Source of the DNA: an uncultured Flavobacteriales bacterium | GTDB taxonomy: Bacteria > Bacteroidota > Bacteroidia > Flavobacteriales > Schleiferiaceae | DNA length: 64,000 nucleotides | NCBI GenBank assembly: GCA_913055685.1 | Contig: CAJXKC010000002.1 | Location: 558,001 to 622,000, forward strand | Reading direction: 5' to 3' | In this document: positions 36,810 to 47,036 of the stretch, in pieces | Position numbering within the stretch: position 1 is the first letter of the stretch | Layout: every line of letters starts with the position of its first letter | Position numbers and translations under genes: made by a program | The notes under the pieces: model-generated | Seen by the model: the letters and a program-made list of their open reading frames with translations, nothing else | Databases searched by the model: none | Told to the model about the DNA's origin: nothing

Positions 36810-38033
36810 TTATTCTTGAATTAATTTTTGCAAAAATGCATCATTTTCGCTCACAAAGTCTTCCCAAACCGGAGTTCCTGGTCCGGAGAAGCCCGTATGT
36901 ATCTTACGTACTTGATGATCTTTATCTAAATAAATGGCGGTAGGATAGCTCATGACGTGATTAAGCATGGGCAGTTTTTCCGCGGCTTTGTCGGCTCGTG
37001 TAGCGCCTGCCAATAAAACGGGATAAGGTACCGCAAGGTCTCTTTTCATCTTAGAAGCTCGCTTTAGAGCAATAGCCTCGTTCTTGGCCCGCTCAAAGGT
37101 CAAGCAAACAATTTCCAGTCCTTTAGGCTGATATTGCTTATACACCTCCGTTAAATAGCGACTTTCATCATAACAGTTAGGACACCAAGAACCGCTGATT
37201 TGAATAATCATCGGCTTGCCTGCAAAACGTTCATCCGAAAGACTAATCGTATCACCATCTAAATCCGGGAAACTGAAATCAAAACCTTCATAACCTTCCT
37301 TAATGAAGGTTAAGGTATCGGGATCGGGTAGGCTAAAGCTCGTATCCTTATACATTATAAAAGGAGCCATATAGGATCTACCGGAATAAAACTTCCCCTG
37401 AATTGTATCGAATAATTCGGCTTCGAAATGGAATAAATGCGCACCATCAAAGGCCGAGAAGTACATTTTACCTGCTGCGGCGGAGCCTTGTAAATAGCGG
37501 TAATCACCGGTTGCTGTCATCACCGTGCCATGGATTTCTCCATCCACAAGGTCGAAATAGGCTAAACCACTGCCCTCACCATCCGTACCCGGATTAAAGT
37601 CCATCCGCCAATAGCCCTTCAATGGGTCCATGATTTGGGTATTGGGATAACGGTCTTGCTTGCCTTTGCTCGCCTTGAATGGCAGTTCATAGTTTTCCGC
37701 ATCCGGATTGATATATACGCCTTTCAGCTCTTCACCACTGGCCTTTACCATAAAGTGATTAGCAAATACGGGCATTTCAATGCGGAAGCTATCTGGTCCT
37801 ATGGGAATCATGCGAGCCTCCAAGGTTTCGGAAGCATTATGCACTGTAAAGCTCAAGATGGAATCTCCTCCACTGATAGTGGCATTGAAATTCAAATCTA
37901 CGCTATCATTTAAGCTAATACTGGCCAGCCAATCACCTTGAAGTTCAAGTTCGGCCTTAGTATCCGCCGGCCCGGCACAAGAAACTATTAGCGCACCGAG
38001 ACCCAGTGCCATTAGATATTTTGCTATTCTCAT
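36810..38033 (-). CDS. TlpA-like thioredoxin-fold lipoprotein
   Basis: 407 residues with a lipobox IVSC (lipidated Cys19). Residues ~20-250 form a beta-rich domain of unknown type. Residues ~260-407 are a thioredoxin-like TlpA/AhpC-TSA domain with the redox motif GSWCPNC. It faces the periplasm and may reduce or form disulfides. It overlaps the phosphosugar mutase stop by four bases, so the two are translationally coupled. Confidence 0.8.
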   Translation of the reverse strand: MRIAKYLMALGLGALIVSCAGPADTKAELELQGDWLASISLNDSVDLNFNATISGGDSILSFTVHNASETLEARMIPIGPDSFRIEMPVFANHFMVKASGEELKGVYINPDAENYELPFKASKGKQDRYPNTQIMDPLKGYWRMDFNPGTDGEGSGLAYFDLVDGEIHGTVMTATGDYRYLQGSAAAGKMYFSAFDGAHLFHFEAELFDTIQGKFYSGRSYMAPFIMYKDTSFSLPDPDTLTFIKEGYEGFDFSFPDLDGDTISLSDERFAGKPMIIQISGSWCPNCYDESRYLTEVYKQYQPKGLEIVCLTFERAKNEAIALKRASKMKRDLAVPYPVLLAGATRADKAAEKLPMLNHVMSYPTAIYLDKDHQVRKIHTGFSGPGTPVWEDFVSENDAFLQKLIQE

Positions 38034-39739
38034 AAGCCCAGTGCTTTGGTGATTTCTGCTAAACGTCGTTCCAATTTTGCCTTACCTTCTCTAAAATCTT
38101 TAAGCTCGCCTAGGTGATCGTTTACACTAACGTAGAACTTAATCTTAGGTTCGGTACCACTAGGGCGTGCGGTAATCTTGGTGCCCTCCTCGGTAATAAA
38201 CTGTACTACATTACTTTTAGGTAAATCTATAGACTCGCTGCTCATATGTACCAAATCCTTGGCCTCGGAGCTTTGATAGTCCAAAACCTTAATAATACGC
38301 TCTCCAGCAATGGTGTCGGGGGTTTTGGTGCGGAAATCTTGCATCATTTGGGCAATTTCTTCCTGACCTTTCATGCCTTCACGTTTCAAGCTAACCAGTA
38401 CTTCTAGGTAAAAGCCAAACTTATGGTAGGCATCGATAAGCATTTCATAGAAACTACTGCCCTTACTTTTAGCATAGGCCGCTGCTTCCGCTAACATTAC
38501 CGCCGAAGCTACTGCATCTTTATCGCGCACGAAGTCGCCAATCATATAGCCATAGCTTTCTTCGCCTCCGCCGATAAAGGTCATCTCGCCTTCACGATTT
38601 CGAATAATATCCGCAATCCATTTAAAGCCGGTTAAACATTCTGGGCAGGGAACTTGGTAAGCTTCAGCAATTTTGGTAATTAAATCAGTAGTCACGATGG
38701 TCTTTGCAACGTATTCATTACCAGTTAATTTCCCTTTTTCTTTCCACTGCTCCAATAAGTAGTAAATAAGCACGGAGGCGGCTTGATTACCATTCAATAA
38801 TTCCAATTCGCCATCCAGGTTTCGAACCGCAATGCCCACCCTATCCGCATCTGGGTCGGTACCGATAACCATGTCGGCATTTAAGCGCTCGGCTTGCTTA
38901 AGGGCCATACTTAATGCCTCAGGCTCTTCTGGGTTGGGTGATTTCACGGTGGGGAAATCGCCATCAGGCTTTGCTTGCTCCTCTACTATCGAAACCTTCT
39001 TAAAGCCCGCCTGCTCTAAAGCAGGTGGCACTAAGGTTATACTGGTACCATGAATACTGGTAAAAACAATGGATAAGTCTTCCTTACCTGCATCAGAAAG
39101 GCTTTGCTTGTTAACCTCTTTGAGATAAGCGGCATCCACTTCGGCTCCAATCATCTCAATGAGCTCTTCTTTAAAGTCGTAACGAATTTCCGATACCTGA
39201 ACCGCTCTAACTTCATTGATCACCGCCTTATCATGAGGAGGCACCAATTGACCACCATCGCTCCAGTAGACCTTATAGCCATTGTAGGCAGGCGGGTTAT
39301 GAGAAGCGGTTAAAACGATACCGCTCTGGCAGCCTAAATGGCGGATGGCAAAACTTAAAGCTGGTGTAGGACGTAAATCCTCATAGAGATAAACGCGAAT
39401 TCCATTGGCCGATAATACCTCCGCTACTAGGCGAGCAAAGGGCTTGGAGTTATGGCGACTATCATGAGCAATCGCTACTTTAATTTCCTCATTGGGAAAC
39501 TGCTTGTTCAAATAATTGGCTAAACCTTGAGTTGCCGCTCCTAAAGTGTATTTGTTGATACGGTTAGTTCCAACCCCCATAATACCACGTAAGCCTCCGG
39601 TTCCAAAATCGAGATCTTGGTAAAAGGCATCGGCCAAGGCGTCGCCACCTTGATCAATTAATGCTTGGGCTGCCGCTTGAGTTTCGGCATCATAGGGTTC
39701 CTTTAGCCAGGCTTGGGCTCTTTCTAAGGCTGATTGCAT
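38030..39739 (-). CDS. Phosphoglucomutase/phosphomannomutase family protein
   Basis: 569-residue alpha-D-phosphohexomutase. It has all four family sites: phosphoserine loop TASHNPPAYNGYK, Mg-binding DPDADRVG, sugar-binding GGEESYG, and phosphate-binding RPSGTEPKIKFY. Length fits the PgcA/PGM2-like group that converts glucose-1-phosphate and glucose-6-phosphate, also seen with mannose. The gene lies between a DUF2807 gene (17-base gap) and the TlpA-like gene (overlap). Confidence 0.93.
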   Translation of the reverse strand: MQSALERAQAWLKEPYDAETQAAAQALIDQGGDALADAFYQDLDFGTGGLRGIMGVGTNRINKYTLGAATQGLANYLNKQFPNEEIKVAIAHDSRHNSKPFARLVAEVLSANGIRVYLYEDLRPTPALSFAIRHLGCQSGIVLTASHNPPAYNGYKVYWSDGGQLVPPHDKAVINEVRAVQVSEIRYDFKEELIEMIGAEVDAAYLKEVNKQSLSDAGKEDLSIVFTSIHGTSITLVPPALEQAGFKKVSIVEEQAKPDGDFPTVKSPNPEEPEALSMALKQAERLNADMVIGTDPDADRVGIAVRNLDGELELLNGNQAASVLIYYLLEQWKEKGKLTGNEYVAKTIVTTDLITKIAEAYQVPCPECLTGFKWIADIIRNREGEMTFIGGGEESYGYMIGDFVRDKDAVASAVMLAEAAAYAKSKGSSFYEMLIDAYHKFGFYLEVLVSLKREGMKGQEEIAQMMQDFRTKTPDTIAGERIIKVLDYQSSEAKDLVHMSSESIDLPKSNVVQFITEEGTKITARPSGTEPKIKFYVSVNDHLGELKDFREGKAKLERRLAEITKALGL

Positions 39740-39756
39740 TGTATTATTCTTAAAGT

Positions 39757-40455
39757 TTAATCTTTTCTTAAACTAGCTGCTCCGCTTAGCTCACTGCGGC
39801 TTATCTCCGGGTTTCCGCGGTATACAATTTCTGCTGCGCCAGAAGCTTCTAAGGATAGATCTTCCTCTACGCTTACCTCCACATCAGAAGCACCACTTAA
39901 ATCCAGGCGCATCCGATCTACCTTTAATTCGAAGAATTTTACTTCCGAGGCGCCGCTTGAGCTTAATCTTAGCTGATCTGCTTTACCACTCATTTCAATT
40001 TCGGAAGCACCACTTAGTTCAATACTAATCTGATCGTAATCCACGCTTAGCTTAATTTCAGCTGCACCGCTCGATTCAAGATGAAGCTCGCCTCCAGAAA
40101 GTTCGCCTACATTTTTAACCGAAACTGCACCCGAAAATTCCATTGCTTCGAGATCTTTAAGACCAATGTATAAATCAAGCTCTTCGGCCCGACCAATATC
40201 TTCTTTGGTACTAATTTGTAGCACCCCATTTTCTACGCGGCTTTCAATCAGTTCATGAAGATTTTCATCGGCTACCACTTTGAGGCTGTTTTCATCCGCC
40301 TGACGCAGATGAACTTCAAACATTCCACTTACGGAAATACGGTTAAAGTCTTCAACCGACCGATTGGCTTCTTCTACTTTACCATTTCCTTGAACCCCTA
40401 GCATACAAGAGCTTAAGAGTCCGATTAACACAAAGGCACTAAGTGATTTTCGCAT
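39757..40455 (-). CDS. DUF2807 (GIN-domain) lipoprotein-like exported protein
   Basis: 232 residues. A signal peptide precedes Cys17 (LLSSCMLG), so it may be a lipoprotein. The mature part is a right-handed beta-helix typical of DUF2807, with repeating SGASEVE/SGASEIE turns about every 20-22 residues (for example LSGASEIEMSG, SSGASEVKFFE, LSGASDVEVSV, ASGAAEIVYRG). The family is widespread in Bacteroidota envelopes with no known activity. It is first in a run with the mutase gene. Confidence 0.85.
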   Translation of the reverse strand: MRKSLSAFVLIGLLSSCMLGVQGNGKVEEANRSVEDFNRISVSGMFEVHLRQADENSLKVVADENLHELIESRVENGVLQISTKEDIGRAEELDLYIGLKDLEAMEFSGAVSVKNVGELSGGELHLESSGAAEIKLSVDYDQISIELSGASEIEMSGKADQLRLSSSGASEVKFFELKVDRMRLDLSGASDVEVSVEEDLSLEASGAAEIVYRGNPEISRSELSGAASLRKD

Positions 40456-40613
40456 AAGGCTTGATTTTACTGCTAATTTAAGGCTTCCTTGCTAGTGAGC
40501 CACTTCCTTTAGAAATATTGCCGCTAAAATTGTCTTTCGACTAGAGGTTTTGTTATTTCGTATTCAACCAAATCGTTAATACTTTTAGCTGAACGATTTT
40601 TTTAAACTCTGTT

Positions 40614-43529
40614 ATGAAAGCTCTGCTTCTTGGCCTTATGGCCTTATTCTCTCTTTCTTCCTTAGCCCAAAAACCTCAGTTTATACCCAAAGCCCATAAA
40701 CGAATTAATGTCAGCAATGATATTCCGGATGGGATTTTTGCGCTCATCGATTTAGATCAAGATGGTGATAAGGACCTAGTGGTTGAAAAAGGATGGCTCC
40801 AACTTTACCAGAACCAAGGCGACGGTAACTTTATTCGTTTACCACAACCTTGTGCCTTCCAAATAGCCGCCGAAGATATTCAGGTAGTTGATTTCGGTGC
40901 AGATGGTGACGAGGACTTGGTGGTAAGCACCGGTCAAGGCCAAATAGCCCTGATTGAAAATTTAGATAGCCTGCGTTTTAGACGCATTCAAGACAGTATT
41001 TATGGCGACCTCGTAGTAAGTATAATGGAGGCCGGAGATTTAAATGGAGATGCTTACCCTGACCTAATACTAAGCGGTCGAAATCCCCAATGGCGCAGCG
41101 AAATGCGCTTGTATTTTGGCGATTCTACCGGTCGCTTTCAATCGGATTCTACCATTGGTCCTTATCCCGGAATAAATAGTAATGGCGACATTGCTATTGG
41201 CGATTTAGATGACGATGGCGACCAAGACATTCTCTTTAGTGGATCGGTTAGTTGGGGTGTAAATAACCTCCCTCGCATGACGGCCGTTTTATGGAAAAAC
41301 CAATCAGGCTACAGCCTAGACAGCAATAGCTTTGTGCGACTCGAAAGTTCGATTTTGGGTATTGCCGACTTAAATGGTGATTCTAAAAACGATATTGTGC
41401 TAAGCGGGGAAACCCGCAACCCTTCGCAACAACTGATGGGAATTATCTACCAGCAAACGAGTAATGGCTTTGCCTTTACCGATACCTTCCGCGGTACCGA
41501 TACTCGATTTGCGACCAGACATTCGATTGCTTTTGAAGACCGCGAAGGCGATGGCGACCTCGATTTTTATATCCTGGGCGACATCTACAGTAATGGCAGC
41601 TATCGCTGGGTAGAGAATAAAGGCAGCGGTACTTATACTTCTAGGAGGTGGCCGACTGAATTTTTCACGCATGACGACAGCTATGGATTTGCTATCGCCG
41701 ATTTAAATCAGGATGGTCGTTCCGATTACCTCGCCAGTGCTAATCGCGAGCGTTTGCACATCTGGATGCAGGATAGCTCCAATCAGGTGCACACCACCAC
41801 CAATCACTTCGACCCTGGCCTATGGACCGATTTTGCTTCGGGTTATATAGATGGGGATAGCTTATTGGACTTTATTGTAGTTGGCAATAATCCGCTAACG
41901 GGCTATGGACGTGCCATTCCCAAGATTTTCCTCAATGATGGTTCAGGAAACTATGACGCTTATACCGACCCAGATATTCCTCTTTATGATGATGAGGTAC
42001 AATTGGTGGATGTAGATGGCGACGGTGATGATGACCTTTTTATTGCTGGGGCTTACGGAAGTTTAAATGAAGGGGTAAAACTGCTTATTAATGATGGTAG
42101 TGGAAACTTTGCTGCGCCCACTAGCCTCATAAATCAGCTGAGCTCTGCTCAAATTGTACCCGCCGATTTCGATAGCGATGGAGACTTTGATATTGTAGTG
42201 GCCTATCACAATGGCTCAAGCACCAATCCTTATCATACCAAACTCTTTAAAAATGACGGTTCTGGAAACTTCAGCGAGTTTCTAAACCACAATTTACCAG
42301 GGGTAAGAACCATTAACAATGAACCCCTGCATTTAATCGACTATAATGCCGATGGACATCTAGATTTATTGATGCCCATGAACTATCAAACCGATTTATA
42401 CCTCAATGATTCGAATGGGGTCTTTCAAAAAGATTCTGTTCGCAGCGCGGGATTCGTAGGTCTAAAGTTTGCCCAACTGGCGCGAGGCGACCTCGACCTA
42501 GACGGTAACCAGGATTTTGTAGCCTTTACCGATACCAATAGAGGCTCGAATCGCTTTAAATTGCGCTTCTTTTACGGCGATGGTCAAGGGAATTACAGCG
42601 TGAGCGCTCCCTTGCGTCACATGGGGCAGCCCGCTTTAAACGGCGGATTAATTTTACGCGACCTAGATGGAGACTCCCTTTTGGACCTGATCGGTCTTGG
42701 CGCGGGATTCCCTAATGGCACGAGTATTTACTGGAACGATAGCACCCAAGGCTTTTTCCGGGATTCAGCTTTCTTTGAATACGATCGAAATGTGGGCGCT
42801 TATTTTACTGATGATGTAGATGGCGATGGCGACCAAGATATTGTGAGTATTACCCGCAATGTTAACGCCGGACTAGGAATTGGTAAGGTATGGCTTCAAG
42901 AGTCTTGTCCCTACTATCAAGTGGACTATAGTCTAAGTACTTGCCGCAATTATTACTGGGAAATTGGGGGCTGTGTCCTTAATCAGAGTGGCACGTATAC
43001 CGCCGTAGTGCAAAATGGAAATTGTAAGGAAGAATACACGCTAAACCTCACTATCCTACCGCAACCGAGGATAATCATGACCAGCGATTCCCTTTTGCAA
43101 TCGGATACTGCTGCGCTTAGTTATCAATGGCTTATTTGTGATACCAGTGGTCTTAAAAGCCCGATCGCTAATGCCACCAGCCAGAGCTATAATCCACCTC
43201 AATCGGGATGGTATGCCGTAGTAAATTTCCAAGGCAATTGCAGCGATACCTCCGAATGCTTCTTGTATGAAGTCTTAAGTAATCCGGAGGAGGATAGCCA
43301 TCAGGCGAAAGCCTACCCTAATCCATTCCAAGACCAATTGGCCTTAGAAGAATTGGAACTAAACTCAAGCATTCAAATAATTAACTCTGCCGGGCAAGTC
43401 CTCTTAGAGAAAAAAGCAAAAGACACCCACCTTCAATTAGAACTCAGTGCCTTAAAACCAGGCGTTTATTTACTACAGGTGAGAAATCCGGATGGAGCGC
43501 TATCCTCCCAGCGGCTGATAAAAAACTAA
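40614..43529 (+). CDS. FG-GAP/VCBS repeat protein with T9SS sorting domain
   Basis: 971 residues. Signal peptide MKALLLGLMALFSLSSLAQ. At least ten FG-GAP/VCBS-type repeats with calcium-binding D-x-D-x-D-G loops (DLDQDGDKD, DLNGDAYPD, DLDDDGDQD, DVDGDGDDD, DLDLDGNQD). The C-terminus is a type A T9SS sorting domain (AYPNPFQDQL to SSQRLIKN). It is probably exported across the outer membrane and fixed to the surface. Such proteins act in adhesion or integrin-like binding; the ligand is unknown. Confidence 0.9.
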   Translation: MKALLLGLMALFSLSSLAQKPQFIPKAHKRINVSNDIPDGIFALIDLDQDGDKDLVVEKGWLQLYQNQGDGNFIRLPQPCAFQIAAEDIQVVDFGADGDEDLVVSTGQGQIALIENLDSLRFRRIQDSIYGDLVVSIMEAGDLNGDAYPDLILSGRNPQWRSEMRLYFGDSTGRFQSDSTIGPYPGINSNGDIAIGDLDDDGDQDILFSGSVSWGVNNLPRMTAVLWKNQSGYSLDSNSFVRLESSILGIADLNGDSKNDIVLSGETRNPSQQLMGIIYQQTSNGFAFTDTFRGTDTRFATRHSIAFEDREGDGDLDFYILGDIYSNGSYRWVENKGSGTYTSRRWPTEFFTHDDSYGFAIADLNQDGRSDYLASANRERLHIWMQDSSNQVHTTTNHFDPGLWTDFASGYIDGDSLLDFIVVGNNPLTGYGRAIPKIFLNDGSGNYDAYTDPDIPLYDDEVQLVDVDGDGDDDLFIAGAYGSLNEGVKLLINDGSGNFAAPTSLINQLSSAQIVPADFDSDGDFDIVVAYHNGSSTNPYHTKLFKNDGSGNFSEFLNHNLPGVRTINNEPLHLIDYNADGHLDLLMPMNYQTDLYLNDSNGVFQKDSVRSAGFVGLKFAQLARGDLDLDGNQDFVAFTDTNRGSNRFKLRFFYGDGQGNYSVSAPLRHMGQPALNGGLILRDLDGDSLLDLIGLGAGFPNGTSIYWNDSTQGFFRDSAFFEYDRNVGAYFTDDVDGDGDQDIVSITRNVNAGLGIGKVWLQESCPYYQVDYSLSTCRNYYWEIGGCVLNQSGTYTAVVQNGNCKEEYTLNLTILPQPRIIMTSDSLLQSDTAALSYQWLICDTSGLKSPIANATSQSYNPPQSGWYAVVNFQGNCSDTSECFLYEVLSNPEEDSHQAKAYPNPFQDQLALEELELNSSIQIINSAGQVLLEKKAKDTHLQLELSALKPGVYLLQVRNPDGALSSQRLIKN

Positions 43530-43566
43530 AAAAAAGCCCCAGACCACTAAGGTTTGGGGCTTTTTA
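43528..43566. terminator. Bidirectional terminator between the FG-GAP gene and htpG
   Basis: AAAAAGCCCCAGACC with GGTTTGGGGCTTTTT, a 15-base-pair stem (one G-U) and a 5-base loop. A-rich on one side and T-rich on the other, so it serves both convergent genes. Confidence 0.88.
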
Positions 43567-43584
43567 AATAGGAGAAGCTTTGAA

Positions 43585-45468
43585 TTAATTCAGCGCTTCA
43601 AATTGTTGTTCTACAAAATTGGTCAGTGCTTCACCGTGCAAGAGGTTTTGCGATAATAGGGCTAAATCCTTAGCTCTATTAATTAAGGCTTTACGCTCTG
43701 ACTCGTCTTTCTCATCCAAAATACGGCTGGCTAGAGGATGATTGGTGTTTACAATTAGATTGTACATATCTGGCATATCACCCATGCCCATCATTCCTCC
43801 ACCGGTCATGCTCATTTCCTTCATGCGGCGCATAAATTCGGGAACGGTAATCGTAAAGGGCGCTTCTTGCGAATCCATAGCTTCTAATACCACGGTATAG
43901 CTGGCCTTATCTACCTCTTCTTCGATGAGGGGCTTCAGTTTCTCTTTTTGTTCTTCGCTTAATAAGGATACGGCCTCCTCATCTTTAGGGATAAGCTTGT
44001 CTATAGCGTCGCTATCCACCCTGGCGAACTTCACTTTGTGATCACCACCTTCCAATTTCTGCATTAGATGACTAACCAAAGGACCTTCCATTAGCAATAC
44101 ATCATATCCCTTGTTCTGGGCTTTTTTGATAAAGCTATGCTGACCATCCTTATGGGCGGCGTAAAGGACCACTAGGTTGCCGTCTTTGTCTGTCTGACTA
44201 GCCTTGATCTTTTCGATATACTCTTCGAAGGTGAAATACTGATCTTCTACGTTTTGATATAAGCCAAACTTCTGTGCTTTTTCGAAGAACTTATCGTCAC
44301 TAAGCATTCCATACTCAATGATTACTTTGATATCGTTCCATTTCTGCTCGAAGTCCTCACGATCTTTCTTGAATAAGCTACTCAGCTTATCTGCTACCTT
44401 TTTGGTAATGTGTCCACTAATCTTTTTAACCGCGCCATCGGCCTGTAAATAAGAACGAGACACATTAAGCGGAATATCTTTCGAGTCGATTACCCCGTGT
44501 AGAAGAGTAAGGAAGTCTGGTACAATTCCCTCTAAATTATCAGTAACGAAAACTTGATTTTGGTACAACTGAATTTTATTACGCTGTAAGTCCATATTGG
44601 GCTTAATGCGCGGGAAGAACAGAATACCATTAAGATCGAAAGGATAATCCACATTTAAATGAATATGGAACAAAGGCTCCTCGAAAGTCATTGGATAAAG
44701 CTGACGATAGAACTCCTTGTAATCATCCGACTCTAAGTCAGCCGGAGCCTTAGTCCAAGCGGGATCGGTAACGTTTACAATATCCGCTACCGTTTTCTTG
44801 GTTTCCTTTTTATCGTCGCCCTCTCCTTCTGTTTCGGTAATTTCCTTTTCACCAAATTGAATAGGCACTGGGAGGAATCGACAGTATTTCTTCAGTAATT
44901 CACGAATACGCCCTTCTTCAAGGAATTCTTCGCTATCCTCATTTATATGTAAAACGATGTCGGTTCCGCGCTCCTTACGGCTATCGTTTTCTTCTAAGGT
45001 AAACTCGGGCGAGCCGTCGCAGGTCCAATAGGCTGCCTTGGCTCCTTCTTGGTGCGATAAGGAGAAAATCTCCACTTTCTTAGCCACCATAAAAGAAGAA
45101 TAGAAACCTAAGCCAAAGTGACCAATTATAGCGGCGCCATCGGCTTTATCCTCATACTTCTTTACAAACTCCTCTGCACCAGAAAATGCAAGTTCGTTTA
45201 TGTATTTATTGATTTCATCGGTGGTCATCCCAACCCCGCGATCCGAAATCGTTAAGGTTTTGTTCTCTTTATCTACTTTAACCTGAATGGTGAGATCCCC
45301 TAATTCGGCTTTTGATTCGCCAATGCGACTTAGGGTCTTTAACTTCTGGCTAGCGTCTACGGCATTTGACACCAATTCTCTTAAAAAGATCTCATGATCT
45401 GAATAGAGGAATTTTTTGATGATCGGAAAAATATTATCAGCTGTAACATTAATCTTACCGGTACTCAT
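43585..45468 (-). CDS. htpG: Chaperone HtpG (Hsp90)
   Basis: 627 residues from the Met at 45468 (MSTGKINVTADNIFPI); the longer frame adds 17 residues with no family match. The N-terminal ATPase motifs are complete: ELVSNAVDASQKL, DRGVGMT, and GHFGLGFYSSFMV. The middle and C-terminal dimerisation domains are present, and the charged linker is short as in bacterial Hsp90. ATP-driven folding of client proteins. Transcribed alone; no clear heat-shock element was seen upstream. Confidence 0.95.
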   Translation of the reverse strand: MSTGKINVTADNIFPIIKKFLYSDHEIFLRELVSNAVDASQKLKTLSRIGESKAELGDLTIQVKVDKENKTLTISDRGVGMTTDEINKYINELAFSGAEEFVKKYEDKADGAAIIGHFGLGFYSSFMVAKKVEIFSLSHQEGAKAAYWTCDGSPEFTLEENDSRKERGTDIVLHINEDSEEFLEEGRIRELLKKYCRFLPVPIQFGEKEITETEGEGDDKKETKKTVADIVNVTDPAWTKAPADLESDDYKEFYRQLYPMTFEEPLFHIHLNVDYPFDLNGILFFPRIKPNMDLQRNKIQLYQNQVFVTDNLEGIVPDFLTLLHGVIDSKDIPLNVSRSYLQADGAVKKISGHITKKVADKLSSLFKKDREDFEQKWNDIKVIIEYGMLSDDKFFEKAQKFGLYQNVEDQYFTFEEYIEKIKASQTDKDGNLVVLYAAHKDGQHSFIKKAQNKGYDVLLMEGPLVSHLMQKLEGGDHKVKFARVDSDAIDKLIPKDEEAVSLLSEEQKEKLKPLIEEEVDKASYTVVLEAMDSQEAPFTITVPEFMRRMKEMSMTGGGMMGMGDMPDMYNLIVNTNHPLASRILDEKDESERKALINRAKDLALLSQNLLHGEALTNFVEQQFEALN

Positions 45469-45592
45469 AATTTTAGTTTTTGAATCTGCAGGATTGAAAG
45501 CAAAGCATATGCCGCCCAATTTAAATATGACAAGTTTGCAGCGCCTGGAAAAGGATGTCAGTCAGCTTGCCAATTATTACTGACATTGGTCA

Positions 45593-45623
45593 TTGTTTAA
45601 AGCTGGAAGTGGTGCTAATCTTG
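45593..45623 (+). promoter_or_regulatory. Promoter of the acetyl-CoA hydrolase/transferase gene
   Basis: TTG at 45593-45595, a 20-base spacer, then TAATCTTG at 45616-45623, one base from the TAnnTTTG consensus. It ends 20 bases before the start codon. Confidence 0.5.
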
Positions 45624-45643
45624 CATAGTAATTAACACCAAAC

Positions 45644-46909
45644 ATGAAATACGTAAGCGCTAGCGAAGCCGTAAAAGTCGTGAAGGATAATGACAGAGTT
45701 TATGTACACTCTGTATCCATGGCCCCTCAACAGTTAATTAAAGCCCTAACCGCCCGTGCCAATGAATTGCGGAATGTGGAAATGTGCCATTTGCATATTG
45801 AAGGTGAAGCGCCCTATGCGGACCCCAAATACAGTGACTCATTTCACGTAAACTCCTTATTTATTGGTGCCAATGTGCGTCATACGCTAAAGGCTGGAAA
45901 TGGATCTTATACACCCGTGTTCTTATCGGAAATCCCATATTTATTCCGTCATGGCGTACTGCCTATAAATGTTGCCTTATTGCAGGTTTCACCTCCAGAT
46001 AAACATGGCTATTGTTCTTTGGGCACTTCCGTGGATGCCTCCTTGGCCGCTGCTCAGTCTGCCGAACATGTTATTGCTCAGGTAAACCCTAGAGTGCCTC
46101 GCTCTCATGGCGATGGACTCCTACACGTCTCTAAGTTTGATTCTTTGGTAGAGGTAGATGAGGCCTTACCAGCCCATGCCCCAGCCACTCCTACCGATAT
46201 TGAAATGGAAATCGGTAAGAACGTGGCCTCTTTGATTGAGGATGGCTCCACCCTGCAAATGGGAATTGGTGCCATTCCCAATGCCGCATTAAGTCAGATG
46301 GGAGGTCATAAAAACTTAGGCATCCATACCGAGATGTTTTCGGATGGAATTCTGGACTTGGTCGAAAAAGGCGTGATTAATGGTGCAGAAAAGAAAACGC
46401 ATCCAGGGAAAATAATCAGTGGCTTTGTGATGGGCTCTCAGCGCTTGTACGACTTCATTGATGATAACCCATTGGTGAACCTACTCGACATTGGTTATGT
46501 GAACGATACCGCGGTTATCCGTAAGAACCCAAAAGCCGTATCCATTAATTCGGCAGTAGAAATCGATTTAACCGGTCAGGTTTGCGCCGATAGCATTGGA
46601 CCAAGGATGTATTCGGGTGTAGGCGGCCAAATGGATTTTATGCGCGGTGCCATGCTTAGTAAAGGCGGCAAGCCCATAATTGCCCTTCCCAGTACCACCC
46701 GCAAAGGATTAACGAGGATTGTTCCCTTCTTGAAGCCCGGTGCTGGAGTGGTTACCACCCGTTCTCACGTGCACTATATCGTTACCGAATACGGCATTGC
46801 CGATTTATACGGTAAAACCTTGAAACAAAGAGCCCAAGAATTAGCGAATATCGCCCATCCCGATCACCGCGAAACTATTTTGCGGGAATACATGGATGCG
46901 ATTCGTTAA
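45644..46909 (+). CDS. Acetyl-CoA hydrolase/CoA-transferase family protein
   Basis: 421 residues. The family-wide blocks are EYGIADLYGKTLKQRAQELANIAHPDHR near the C-terminus, and GVGGQMDFMRGAMLSKGGKPIIALPST in the middle. It most resembles 4-hydroxybutyrate or butyrate:acetyl-CoA CoA-transferases. It transfers CoA between short-chain carboxylates via a catalytic Glu; the exact pair of substrates is unknown. Monocistronic with its own promoter and terminator. A link with the hydroxybutyryl-CoA dehydrogenase nearby is possible but they are 9 kb apart. Confidence 0.85.
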   Translation: MKYVSASEAVKVVKDNDRVYVHSVSMAPQQLIKALTARANELRNVEMCHLHIEGEAPYADPKYSDSFHVNSLFIGANVRHTLKAGNGSYTPVFLSEIPYLFRHGVLPINVALLQVSPPDKHGYCSLGTSVDASLAAAQSAEHVIAQVNPRVPRSHGDGLLHVSKFDSLVEVDEALPAHAPATPTDIEMEIGKNVASLIEDGSTLQMGIGAIPNAALSQMGGHKNLGIHTEMFSDGILDLVEKGVINGAEKKTHPGKIISGFVMGSQRLYDFIDDNPLVNLLDIGYVNDTAVIRKNPKAVSINSAVEIDLTGQVCADSIGPRMYSGVGGQMDFMRGAMLSKGGKPIIALPSTTRKGLTRIVPFLKPGAGVVTTRSHVHYIVTEYGIADLYGKTLKQRAQELANIAHPDHRETILREYMDAIR

Positions 46910-46922
46910 ATAAATAACTTCT

Positions 46923-46956
46923 AAAAGCCTGCTTCTAAACAAAAGCAGGCTTTTTT
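46923..46956 (+). terminator. Terminator after the CoA-transferase gene
   Basis: AAAAGCCTGCTT paired with AAGCAGGCTTTT (12 base pairs), loop CTAAACAA, then T run. It lies 14 bases after the stop codon. Confidence 0.88.
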
Positions 46957-47036
46957 GCGTACTTTAAGGGCGGAAAGGCTTTTTAAAAATTTGCCTTTTA
47001 TTTGCGGTTAAAGCACCAATCAAATACGAATACATT

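Noticed and set aside
45469-45643. Heat-shock operator (CIRCE) upstream of htpG
   Set aside because: No TTAGCACTC-N9-GAGTGCTAA-like inverted repeat could be found; only a weak TATGCTTTG element was seen on the minus strand.
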